Below, in pieces: positions 48,249 through 59,989 of a DNA stretch of 64,000 bases; position 1 is the first letter of the stretch, and each line of letters opens with the position of its first letter. The position numbers were made by a program, and so were the translations under genes. The stretch comes from Daphnia pulex (lineage: Eukaryota; Arthropoda; Branchiopoda; Diplostraca; Daphniidae). The notes under the pieces were generated by a model that was not told where the DNA came from, made no database searches, and worked only from the letters and a program-made list of their open reading frames with translations. The stretch is taken from positions 13,099,501 to 13,163,500 of the forward strand of contig NC_060018.1 of the NCBI RefSeq assembly GCF_021134715.1. The letters run 5' to 3'.

Positions 48249-48680
48249 GCACGAGTTAAAACGCAACCCGCCACCACCGCTGCGGCAATGAGACAAAAAG
48301 CGATGGTTTAGTTTTGCGGAAATCTGCGTCAGTCAAGTTACAAATTTTTCAAACTCAAAACTTCTGTCGAATTTTGCATCTAGTCTACTGGTGCAAATAG
48401 CGATCCTATGTGTTTGGTAGTTAAGATAAGAAGGTAAAAAAAAACAAACAATGGAGATTTTTTTTTGGCTACTCAGAACACCCCATTGTTTGTTTTTTAA
48501 ACAACCATTTTCTTAACTACCAAACACATGGAATCGCGATTTGCACTATAGACTAGATGCAAAATTCGACAGAAGTTTTGAGTTTGAAAAATTTGTAACT
48601 TGACTGACGCAGATTTCCGCAAAAAATAAACCATGGCTGTTTGTTTCATTGGGTAGTGGATGCATTGTTTTAACTCGCAC
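48249..48680. repeat. Long inverted repeat (foldback) with arms of about 200 bp
   Basis: The left arm (48249 to about 48452) and right arm (about 48483 to 48680) are reverse complements with few mismatches. The outer ends pair as GCACGAGTTAAAAC with GTTTTAACTCGCAC, and the inner ends pair as AACAAACAATGG with CCATTGTTTGTT. The loop is about 30 bp. The middle portions (GGAAATCTGCGTCAGTCAAG, CTACCAAACACAT) are nearly perfect. No transposase frame is present. It could be a foldback or MITE-type element, or a hairpin RNA source for siRNA. Confidence 0.88.
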
Positions 48681-49550
48681 ATGCTGTTATAGGACATGTC
48701 TACGGCCCCCAGAGATATTTATCTGGACCGAGAAGAAGAGAGAAGTACGAGGCAAGTTTTTCCGGGGAGATGTAGTCATACTAGGCTTCCGGGTTAGACA
48801 CATGACCCTCCAAAAGTTTTCATCGGATCATGCGCCTTCCAAGTCCCCGTTCGACCAGAGCCCTCCCCTCCTCCTGGTTTCACAGCGGGTGAGTGACCAC
48901 CGGCGGGCGTTGGTTAGTGGTTAGATAGGGAAACGGGGCCACAGAAAAGAAGGGAGCCCAGATATGCACTTGTAATTTAGCATAGCCACACAATTTATCA
49001 GTCTTGGATTACAGCATTCTCTCGTCGGTTTTCACCAGTGGATGAAGTCCATGACAAGTAGCGAAGGATTACCCTGTAAGCAGAATGAACATTTATTTGG
49101 ATGGCAATAATATTCAAACAAAATTGTAGCGACAGAAAGCAATACCTCAAATAAAGATGGCCCGCTTAAGAAAGTAAAAAGGGAGATTCAAGGGTAGCAG
49201 CCAACTGGTTAGTAAACAAGGGACCTTGTCTTGAAAGGATCTCATAAAGTGTGCCATGAAAAATTTAGAAACCTGGAGTTTATAATCTGTAAATAAAAAA
49301 AGAAAATAAGTCAGCTTGTTTATAATTTGTGTCATCAATGCGATCTAAAAGAATAAACAATTATCAGTATAAACTCAAAAGCGTCTTAAAACCCCTCTTA
49401 AACATTAGATAGACGTAAGTGCTGGAGATCAATAATTTAAATACATATTAGACATGATAAGTGAACTTACACATGAAACCACCGATTAGTGATCCAATCT
49501 TCTCTCGAGAAGATGAAATGAGAGATTGGTCCAAATGCTGGAGTTGGTGC
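48681..49550. other. Spacer without supported genes
   Basis: One frame (48649-48924) is open on the plus strand, but its composition is not protein-like and it overlaps the inverted-repeat arm. A minus-strand GTAAGT-like donor near 49466 suggests some transcription. Nothing firmer can be said. Confidence 0.35.
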
Positions 49551-49969
49551 TCTAGCAAGTCCAATACAAACAGCAGATAATTATGATTAATCCTAATAAA
49601 AGATGAGAAAAATATATGTTTTAGCAATCCTGTAATAAAGCTAGTGTTGGTTGTTAACTGTATCATTCCGACAGAACATTCAGTGGGATACAATGATATT
49701 TAACAAAATAGTTGATAGTAGTCTGCATGTCCCTTTCACGTTTCCTCCTGTAAGTTGACATCAGTCCATGCTAGGATCATAGTGATCTAGCAAGTCCACA
49801 AGAATTATACAATAATTGTGTTAAATCCTAACAAAGGTGAGAAGGGTATTGTTAGTTGTTACCTGTATCATCTCAATGGCACATTCAGTAGAATACAATG
49901 GTTTTGAACAAAATAGTTGACGACCGGTAGGCTGCACGACCCTTTCACGTTTCCTCCTGTAAGTCGATG
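49551..49969 (+). repeat. Diverged tandem repeat, two units with 235-bp period
   Basis: Unit 1 (49551-49760) and unit 2 (49786-49969) share TCTAGCAAGTCCA at their starts. Next they share TTGTTAACTGTATCAT or TTGTTACCTGTATCAT, then ACATTCAGT and AACAAAATAGTTGA. Both end CTTTCACGTTTCCTCCTGTA. Unit 2 is shorter by internal deletions. No coding frame is preserved in both. Confidence 0.8.
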
Positions 49970-52292
49970 AGACACATTAAGGTTATCCAACATATACACG
50001 GATCGGAACACAGACGAAATCACTCGAATTTACTAATGAATTCATTGTAATTTTCGAAGAAAAGGATAGCTCAACTGTTGACAGCAAGACGCCATAAGGA
50101 TAAGCATAAGCCCATAACTGACACAACAATCATCACGCCATCTATTTGACACGTCTCAAAACTCAGTATTTGAAGGACTGGTCTTTTTAAAAAAGATAAT
50201 GTTCTGCGTTTTCTACACAAACAAAACATTTGTAATTTTTATAAGACTTCTATAGATAGAGAAAGCTGGATGACTGAAAGCTGCCGAGGGGTCAATGACC
50301 GCCTAACCACATTCAGTCTCAAGACCCTGGGCATTAAAAATAACCTACAAACATAAAATGTGTTTACGTACATACGCATCGGCTATCTCCTTTTTTTGAT
50401 TGAATTCAATAAAATGACAAGCCGTATTTATAAATAATATACCTCTCGTCGCTTGTCATATTCTGAAGAAGAATCGCCGAATCTTGAAGGGCGCATGATA
50501 GTCAAGGCATTTGCTGTAATCCAAGAGCTTCTAAACTGCTGTGGTCATAAATAAATCAGATGATGAAATACAACATGAGCAACTGACAAAATACTAAACA
50601 GCTGTTCAGAGATTCCCGACTCACGCCATGGACGTGACGTAGTATAATATGTATATGGCATCTGAAAATTCCCACACGCCAACACTGCATTGCTCTGCAG
50701 CTGGCGCGCAGTGCTGTCCTGTGAGACCTATAGCGAGAGAGAGAGAGAAATTTTGAAAATAAAATTCTTCTTACTACTAAATTTACAACGGGCGTACATG
50801 AATAACCGCTTGAATAATCTGCGACACTGCGGCGAAGATGGCCTTTCAGCCTGGGCACACATCTACATAAAATAATTCAAAGTGAACATTAAATGATATT
50901 AGTTGGCTGACGTCAGAAAATATTTAAAAACAATTCAATTGCTTTTTGGGTTTTAAATAAGAGCACTGGTCTGTTCTCTACTGATTCCCTCAGACGTGTT
51001 TTGGAATAGACTTGATTGGAATTCGTTTGATCACTGTAAATTCAGGTATTGTAAGTAACTGACGAAGCAACACTAAAAGTTTCTCTCAATCAACTGAATG
51101 TGTCAGATAATTTTTAATTTCTCTCAGCTCTTTGTTTCAATGCAAATACAAACAATCTGTTGTGATCTATTGAAGTGCCCTTGAATTACAAAATCACTCT
51201 TGTTTAACTTATTACAAATTAGCTGTCAACATTTAGAGCGGCGGCTTCCTATTTCTCTTTTGGTTCTTTCGAAACGTGAACAATTGTTGTCACACAAGTC
51301 AATTTCCGAATTAATCTAAAGTTAACTACTGTACTATTTGTTATGTTTGTTTTGGATTGCAGTTGTGAAGGAACTGACTGGACTTTCGTCTGCTCCTCAA
51401 TTTCGCATTTATTTGTTTCAATGAAAACTAGAGGGCATTGTTCCCTTAAATTTTAATTAAAAATTTGAATAAATAAATAAAGAGGGACGCGGGACCGCGC
51501 GTGTTTCGATCTATTCCAGGAACAGTACCGACATTAAATAATTGAAAAAAAAATATATAGTGCTTTGACATTCAACAAATTTATTTTTTCGTTGTTTTTC
51601 GACACAGACAAATCTTCCAGCTTGAAACGTTTACATATTACACGTAATGAAAATATGCGATGGATGAAAAACCCAAAAAAACAGATGAATGAAATGACGG
51701 CACAGACGAGAGCGAATCCATCATGCGGACTAGATTGAATGCTCGTCAATATAAAACATGATTACGATAAGCTTCTTAGAGTATATATCAGCCGAGGAAA
51801 AGAGAATAGGAAATGTGTGTGCAGCCGTGGATATTCCGCTTATGGGATGGAAGTCGGATGATGTATAGAAACAACATAAAAAGAAAAAAGAGATGGGAAA
51901 ATCCCCCCCCCCCCACTCAATCTCCCAGGATACCGTCTAAAAGGTTTTTCTTTTTCTTTCTTCATCTGCCATTGTATTTGTGTGTGTGTGTGTGTGTGTG
52001 TAGGAAGGGGCTATTTATACGTCCAAAATCTCCTAGCATATAATACACAAGAGTCTAGTAGTATAGAGATATGATTACGACAAATATCGTGCAGGCTTTC
52101 GCTTTATATATAACCCACGTCTTCTTGTTTCTACGACACACTAATGACTCGTGTCAACATTAATATACGAGAGATGAAATTGATGTACGTGGGGCTGGTT
52201 GCAAAGGAAAATAATATCGGTGCTCCAGCCCACGGCCTTTTGTGGTTAGTTACGTCAAATGATTGTGTTAAGGTTGACAAGCCGACCACCGG
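49970..52292. other. Gene-poor region up to the nAChR gene
   Basis: No supported gene. It includes a C run at about 51904-51914 and a (TG)n microsatellite at about 51978-52001. The right end (about 51500-52292) is probably the 3' UTR of the acetylcholine receptor gene on the minus strand. Confidence 0.45.
51978..52001. repeat. (TG)n microsatellite
   Basis: About twelve uninterrupted TG units, followed by TAGGAAGG. A usable length-polymorphic site in principle. Confidence 0.85.
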
Positions 52293-55200
52293 TCAGTAGA
52301 ATCCCAATCGGTCGAGGTATTTGAGATTGATGGGACTCGAGTCGTCGTAGAGGGCTGGTGCCGTGAACAGGATGGATATGGTTCCGCAGAGGGAGGCGGC
52401 CGTGAAGACCCACAAGAAGAAGCGATCCAATACCATGGCGATGAAACCCCAATCGTTATCCTCCTGTAAAAAAAAAATACACAAACAGAGATTTATCAAA
52501 AGGGGGAAAGACATCAAAGGAGCCTGAAAAAAAGAACAACAACAACTTTTTCCCCAATAAATCTCAGACAATTCTCTAAAAATAACGGGCGGGCGCGTCT
52601 CTTGTGTCAACGTTTATAATGGGCTAAGCCAACGGAAAAGAAAACGGGGAGAAAAAGGAGCTTAAATAGGAGCCTATCATTTCTCTCAGGGACCCTATAT
52701 TTCTCTCTCTTTTGTTGTTGTTGCTCCTTTATAGCGACTGAATTTGTCTTTGGGAAACTGAAACTGGGTATTTCGAGTTTCGCTGGCAATATCTATCGAT
52801 CACGATAGAGCGTGCGGAAGTAAGAAAGAAAGAAAGAAAGAATCGGAAAGTTGGCGTTAAGACGTGTGTTATAAAGGCGGAATATGATTCCCTTATTCTT
52901 GCCGTTGCCGCCGCTTCGTCCGCGGATGGTATTGATCGTGGCTCGGAATTTCGTCGGCACACCGAACCCTCCACTATAGTATTATTTGCCAGTATCTAAG
53001 CAAAGAGTAGGAGTAGGAGAGCGTAGGAGTAGGAGGCCCAACGTCGCCGGGATGGTGGGAGCGAAAAATGTTCAGAGGGAAACACAACAACGTTCAGTCA
53101 AGGAGCAGCTAGGCAAAGAAGCGGAGAGAGATGGATCCTGCTGGGCCCTGTTCCGCCGAGTGTATCTGACTGAAGCGGAGGGATAGCGGAATAAAGGAGG
53201 TGGAAGGACCTATATACTGGTACACACAAGACAGACGGTCGTTGGGATGAAGGAGGAAATGAAAGAGAAAACACTCGAAAGAGAAGAACATCACAAAAGA
53301 CACGATGCAGCAGCAGCAGCCGTCAGAGAGATGTATAACTACTAGACATAATACTATTAGGACGGGCTAGACTCTGCTAGCTAGCTAGCTAGGGGGGCCG
53401 GCCGGCTGGCTGGGGGGGGTTATATACGGCGTGCGACACGGAATTGACTAACAGCCCGGAAGGCAGTCTTTCACTCTATCTACCAATGTACAGTGTTGTC
53501 TGTGTGTGTCTGTCCGAAAAAGTCTTAATTTATTTTTTGGGGGGTTTATCTTTTTTCGCCCGAATGTTATAGCGTTAGTGCACTATATAATATCTTCTCC
53601 ACTGCAGACCTGCAGGCGGATAGTGCACTCGGGGGTACAACATCACGTGCCGTCGCACTCGCTCTTGGCTGTACATCTCGTGTTATTCGCACACACACAT
53701 AGAAATAGAATCTCGCTGGCATGTGTGTGTCTCGGCACAACAATAGGAAGTGGCAACCCCCCCGCCTAACCCTTTATGGAACTGATATTTATACAAAGGA
53801 CTAGCCGATCTACTAAAGGATATAAATCCCGGGCGAGGCACATGCACTTGGAAATGGTAAACAAGAAAAAAAAAGAAAAAAAGATTTCTGTATCTTTTGA
53901 TTACGTCTCTTTTTTCCTCCTTATATGGGCACCACCTATATAGCACACAGAGAGAAAGAGAGAGATATAGCTTTTGTGTATGAAAAGGACCTATTCTTCT
54001 TCTTCTTTGGCCCCGGATATCAGCAATACAAGTAGATAGTCGAAACATGTCTCGCTCCTTTTTGGCCCATTTATCTTTTCGCTATATTGGATTTCGCCTC
54101 CTTCCCTTATTCATATAGAGCTGTACAGACCCTAGCTCAAAAAAGTATATAGGACATTCGGCGGCCCAGATATATAGTCGCTGCGAGAACGTCCCAAGTC
54201 CTCTGGAGAGATCCTTCCGATGTTATTGCCTCACCCTTCTAGTAGTAGTACTAGTAGGATAGTCTATAAATCCATGCGCCTTTCTTCATAGACTACCCCC
54301 TCAACAACATGAATGTAAACCATTCATCGCCATCCAGCGCCCAGCCCTTTTCATCCGGCGTCGATATTCAAATCTGGCGTCCGCCGTCTATTTACCAATT
54401 CCGGGACCGACGCCGACGCCACGAATAAGGACCTACTAAATCCAATCAACTTTTCCCTTCTTCTTTTCACAGATCCATCGCATATCCTCTGAACCGATAA
54501 AAATGTAATAACGGGCGGATGGAAAAAAAAAGACTCACTTCGTCGTATTCGTCGGCACGTTTCATGTGGTTCTGGATAAACTGGACATCTCGGATGGCCT
54601 TTTGCAATTCCAGCGGAAAGCGTTTGGGAACGCGACGGCGACGCTGGTGGTGGAGGCCGCTGCTGTGACGACGTCGTCTTCTCATCAGTAAGCTGCCGTC
54701 ATCATCATCATCGTTTGGGCTGCAAGTCATCATCATGGCGCAATCACGGCCGCGGCCCATCATCGAGGCGTCCGTTGCCATGGCACCGGCGGCAGCTCCA
54801 TCGCAACAGGATCGCAGGCTGCTGTCGTCGTCGCTGGGAGTGCTGGAACGCCGGGGATATGTCAGTTGAGAAGAAGAGGCGAGGCCGGGTGGTGGTGGGG
54901 GTTGAGTCGGCAAGAATGAAAGGGGTGGCGGAGGAGGCGGATATAACGGCAGGGTCGTTATCATTGAAATGGGAGACGACGGCGTCTGTGGCGGCGGAGG
55001 AAGTCGCGATGCGCAAAGCGGATGCGGATATTGTTGCTGGTAATAATTCTCCTGCTGCTGCTGCTGTTGCTGCTGAACGGAATTGTAGTTGATGATTTCA
55101 CAAAGCAACTGGGAGCCAAAGTGAAACGGCGACGCCGTGCGGGACCAGCGTCGAATAGATGGCGATGACGTCATTCGAGCTGGATGCTGTGCAGATGACG

Positions 55201-58200
55201 ACGAGGCCAGGCGGGGAGCGGCGGCCGCATTGTTGTCCTGCTGTAACATGAGACTTGATGAAATTCCTCCCGATGTTGCCTACACGAGAGATCAAGCGTC
55301 ACGTAATATATACCAGACGGAAGGAGGAGGACAAAGTTGTTGGCCCATCTAATAAGGAATCAGAGACAAATCAATTCACCTCAATGGACGGAGTGTTGGG
55401 CAGCGAAGTCGACGAGTCCTTGGGTATGCGCATGAGGAGCATTTTGGGCAACTGCTGGATGAAGAAGCGCCTGACCCACGGCGAGATTTTGTGGGTGGAA
55501 GGTTTACGGTAGCGGACGTTGAGGATGACGATGGTGATGAGAACAGACAGTCCCACCAGACACATGGTGAAGAGCAGGTATTTGCCCAGGAGGGGCATGG
55601 CCAGCGAGGTTGACGGGATGATTTCCGACATGAGCAGGAAGAACATGGTCTGCGACAGCAAAGTGGTAATGCAAAGAGCCACTTTTTCCCCAGAGTCGGC
55701 CGGCAGATAGAAAGTCAACACCGACAGGCACGAGATGCCCACGCACGGGATAATCAAATTCACCGTGTAGAACAGCGTCTTCCTCCGCAGAGTGATGTTG
55801 AAGTAAATGTCTGATGCGCCGGAATAGAAAATATAAAATAAAAGAAGATTTGTCATTTTCAATTGAATTACAAATACAATTACAATGGGACTTTTTCTTC
55901 GTCTAGTCCCCACGCCATCATCATCGATTATATAATAAAAGAAAAGACTAAATTACCGACAAAGAATTCCGGACAGCAATCGTATTTCTTGGCGTGACGC
56001 TCGGCTGGAACGTTCAGAATGTCCCACTCGCCGCTGGGGTAGTAATCCTTTAAATTCATGCCGATTTCAACGAGATCCTCGTCGGGTGAATGCAGATGCC
56101 TAAGATTCATCTTGGGCGAAAATACCAAGCGTAAGAAATTTCTTAATTTATTAGTCTGGACACATTTGCATCGTCAATGGCCCGTAAAGTAAAATAAAAA
56201 ACACATGAGCTCTTGTCCCCCCAGGAGATTCTGACTTTTTAATAAGCCATTTCCTCCATCATAATAATAATAATAATACCTTGGCATGGCAATAAAAAAA
56301 CAGAAGATGAACGACCTTTTTCCGGGCCGGCCAATAAATTTCGTCAATTTTTGCGCTCTCCCACAGTTTCTTTATGAAAATTTTAAGACTACCCGATCCG
56401 TAATAAAAGCCCCCGCCGCAGGTAGTGGCCAAAATAAAAGGAAATAAAAATAAACAAGAAAAGTACTTCATCAAGGAATAGGCATCAAAGCGGAAGGGGA
56501 AAAAATAAGTCAATAAGCAGAGCGTGATGAATTCGCGGCACGAGAGAACCTAGTAGGTTCTCTCTCTCGCTGCTCTCCCAAGTGACTTGAAAATAATCAG
56601 GCTTATTAGTTATTCCAAGAACGACACTCGACATCCTTTCTCCCTTTGCTTCCTTCCCGTTATCCTTTATAGCAGGACGATATTGCATGTGATCATTATT
56701 TCCAGCTCCTTTCTCCCTATAACGGATAATTCTCCCTCATTACACCCGCAGCATCAGTATAGCTAGTGCACTTATCGAAAAGAAGAAACTATAAGATATA
56801 GCACACATAGTTACTAGTCCATCAGTGTGAGCTGCTGGGCCAGTACGTCTGGTGGTGGTGGTTCATTAGGGCATTCGCCAGTTAATGTTAATGGCACGGT
56901 GGTGGGACTTACTTGGAGACCGCTGTACGACCAGGAGCCGAATTTCATGAAGCATGTCTGAGTATCGAACGGGAAATAGCGGACGTCAATCTCGCAATAG
57001 GATTTGAAAATTGCTGGCGGATTCCTGCCAGAGAATGAGGGAAGATCAATATTTCCGCTGTTGTTGCCAAAACGGACCAACTAATAAGCAGAGTCTGACA
57101 TTTTGAAAATCGTGCGACACTACTTTACCATTTGACGTGGCCGTCGCTGTGCAGAATGGCTTTCGTCATCGTCGTTACCGCGTACTCACCGTCGGCGCTG
57201 TCGGCAGGGCAATCATCGCAATCATAAAAGAAAAAAGAAATATAAACTCGACGTTATTCATCTTTTTCGACTGGCAGCAGTTCGTAAAAGGGAAGCCTAC
57301 ATATATAAAAGTTTCTTCTCTAGACACTCTTAATGGATTGGTGTGTGTGTAATCAAATCAAGTTTATGGGGGTGTGCTAGAAACTTGTATCTAATCTAGA
57401 AAATGTCATCTTATACTTGTTGTAGAGGACCAGATCCGGCAACCAGATGTGCTCCGACGGAACCATTAATTCACGGACTCCACCGTACTCTTCGGGATCC
57501 CAAGTCAACTTGGAGTCTTTCCATTCCTATTATCGAAAAATGAAAAGAAAATGAGTCATCGACAGTCGACTTGGCCAGTTTTTCTTATTCCATCCGGAAA
57601 CTTTTTCGGGTGGCTGATGTGCCAAAAAATGGAAAAAACAACTATATTATAAGCGGAACACACTTCGCTTGTAACTTGTGTAATAGATTACACGAGGAGA
57701 AAGCAAAAGCAATTAGGAAAACAGCTGACAGAGTACTCACATGCTCGACCCAGACGTTGGTGGTGAGGATCTGGTTCTTTAAATCCTATAAAAACACACG
57801 AGAAAAGAGAAAGACAAAAACAGAATTTATATACGGCGACACACACACTCACAAAAAGGTCCCCGGCCTCCCACAATTTTCCCAATTTATTTAGACACAC
57901 GGGTGGGAAAGGAAAGAAAAGTTTGCGATCGATATTGTCAACATCCAAAGCTTTGGCCCGACAAGTAGAAATAGGGGTTCTTTTACAGCAGCACCAATCG
58001 GCGATTTGTTGACAATATATTGGGCTTATATGGAGCTCCCCCCCCCTTTAAGGGGTATATACGGGAGAGCGCAATATTGTACGGTCCGACGACGGCAGAA
58101 GCGATCCTTCGAGATTTTCCCCCTTTTCATCCGACCACTCGTACAGCAGCAGCTGCGATTGAAAGGGGCGCTGGACCATTGCGGGTGTTGATTTACAGCA

Positions 58201-58553
58201 AACGATCGGACCGTCATATCCTATACAGGCGCAACCCATTTCCCGTATACCACTTGACAAGTTTGTCAAATCAAACAGCGAACCAGAGAGAGAGAAAGTG
58301 CAAACATTATTACCAAATCGATGAGTTGGGTGAGGTGGAGACCGAGACCGACTGTGACGACTTGCGAGTTGTTGCTCACGGGTCGAATCAATCGGTTGTA
58401 ATGACTCAGTAAGTCGTCGTAGAGGCGCTTGGCATCCGGATTGGCTCCCACTCCACGGCCATCGTTCTGGAAGAGCGGCACGGAAAGTAGAAAAGTCAGT
58501 CGGAGCAGCAAAGCCGCAAACGGCGAGTCGATTTTCCACTTGAGCGACGTCAT
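52293..58553 (-). CDS. Nicotinic acetylcholine receptor alpha subunit
   Basis: Nine exons: 58553-58314, 57785-57741, 57526-57417, 57197-57129, 57024-56913, 56110-55957, 55810-55380, 55240-54539, 52463-52293; 677 aa. It is a subunit of a pentameric acetylcholine-gated cation channel at cholinergic synapses. The N-terminus has a signal peptide ([14 protein letters not shown]), then the mature start [20 protein letters not shown]. The Cys-loop is [15 protein letters not shown]. Loop C has the vicinal pair YDCCPE, which defines an alpha subunit. M1-M3 run from [20 protein letters not shown] through [20 protein letters not shown] to [20 protein letters not shown]. The M3-M4 loop is long (over 250 residues), with Gln, Pro and Asp runs. 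M4 is [20 protein letters not shown]. It resembles the insect alpha1-alpha4 group. The last intron is over 2 kb. Confidence 0.94.
53370..53425. repeat. CTAG tandem and G-rich low-complexity tract in the last nAChR intron
   Basis: Four CTAG units are followed by a G run, GGCCGGCCGGCTGGCTGG and a second G run of about eight. The tract is palindromic and lies in a 2-kb intron otherwise full of short microsatellites. Confidence 0.7.
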
Positions 58554-59989
58554 TGTTCACTGCTTCAAACGTTTCCCAAACGATCAATGGATTGCAGCAA
58601 AACGTTTCGTACAACACACACACACGAGTCGGATGATTTGTTGTAGTCCCAAGGCTATATCAAAGGGCCTGTGTCCCAGTTGAATATTTCCTTTTTTGTT
58701 TAAAGGATTGGTGCAATGGCAACTACTGGAGAGAACGCGTCAGGTGGTCATCCTGAACCCGAATGTTTACAACATTCTGATCGCACGGCATGTCACCGTC
58801 ACACTTTTTCTTCTTTTTGTTGGCTCTGCTGGAGTGCTGGCCCGCCTTCGACGTGAGACTTGCGCAATAGATGCTGCTGGGCGCCTCAAACAACAACAAA
58901 AGCCCAAAAAAGGCCTACGGGGGGCTGTTGTACTGTATAGCCCGTAAGTGCGGATGTACCCAACAACTCGGTGGTCGTGTGCAGTTGATGTGACGCAGGG
59001 ACGACTGTATAGGGGATCCAGACTTTGGGAAAATGAATCGCCACCAGGGGATCCTTCCTGTTTTGATTTCCCTGTTGCAAGTCAAACAAATTGGCAAACG
59101 CGTTAGTTTTCATTCAACGATGCTCTGCTACTTGAAAATTAACTAAAGGAATAAATGAATAATCTGTTTTAATTACATTCGAAATTATGCTGATCCATGC
59201 ACACTACACGACCAGATGGCGTCACTCGATAATGCACAGTCTCCTTCATGCATACTCCAATTAGAGTGGACCGCTCTGCAGGTAACCTAAATACGAATTT
59301 AAATTAATTTCTAGCTGGCTGAGCGCAAAGACGACACACAATTAAGTTGGACAAATATGGTGTGCATACGCGTGTAAGATGCAGCAGGGATATTGCCAAC
59401 CACCTTGGCGATGGCCGAGTTTTGCCATTTTTAAAAAAGTCGCAGTATAAGAAGTAATAAGACAACGAAAAAGAATAGGATATTCAAATGAGGAACTAAC
59501 TTCCCGCCTGGGTATACCGACCCAAAATAAGGGAGCATAGGCATGGCCACCGGGGGGAAGTTCTTGGTGGCGCTCAACCATGAACTTACATCTAATTTTA
59601 TTCCACTTTAACATTGATTCAATTTTTCTTTTTCCGTGAAAGACAATTTCCCTTTCAAGACGCTTGACGTCAACTACTAGCTGGGAGGACGAACAAAAAA
59701 CTTTACCCCATCTGACTAACAAAGTTCTGACAGTGGCCGAAAATCCGTCGACTACTGATCTCAAAGGGAAAACGTTTAAAGGCAAAATTCCAAAGTACTT
59801 TTTGGTCAAATTCTGATCCAAGTCGTATTATTGCAGCAGACTGCAGACCCTGCAAATGACGAATTGGTAAAATACTTGGTTAAAAACAAGGCCTAATCAA
59901 GGAAACTGAACTATAACTCTTTAGATTTTACAACTTGCCAGCTAGTTATGACTCAAGACAATTCATTCATCCAGAATCATAAGTTTAAC
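58554..59989. other. Upstream region of the nAChR gene
   Basis: Probable nAChR promoter and 5' UTR on the left. A 159-codon minus-strand frame (59821-59342) is open but has no recognisable domain, so I do not call it a gene. No RNA gene was seen. Confidence 0.4.

Noticed and set aside
48649-48924. 91-codon plus-strand frame
   Set aside because: It overlaps the right arm of the inverted repeat, and its composition is not protein-like.
50556-50858. 100-codon minus-strand frame
   Set aside because: No domain, no splice-consistent neighbours, and it crosses a GA-rich simple repeat.
59342-59821. 159-codon minus-strand frame
   Set aside because: Long enough to note, but without domain, signal peptide or exon partners; could be chance or a decayed element.
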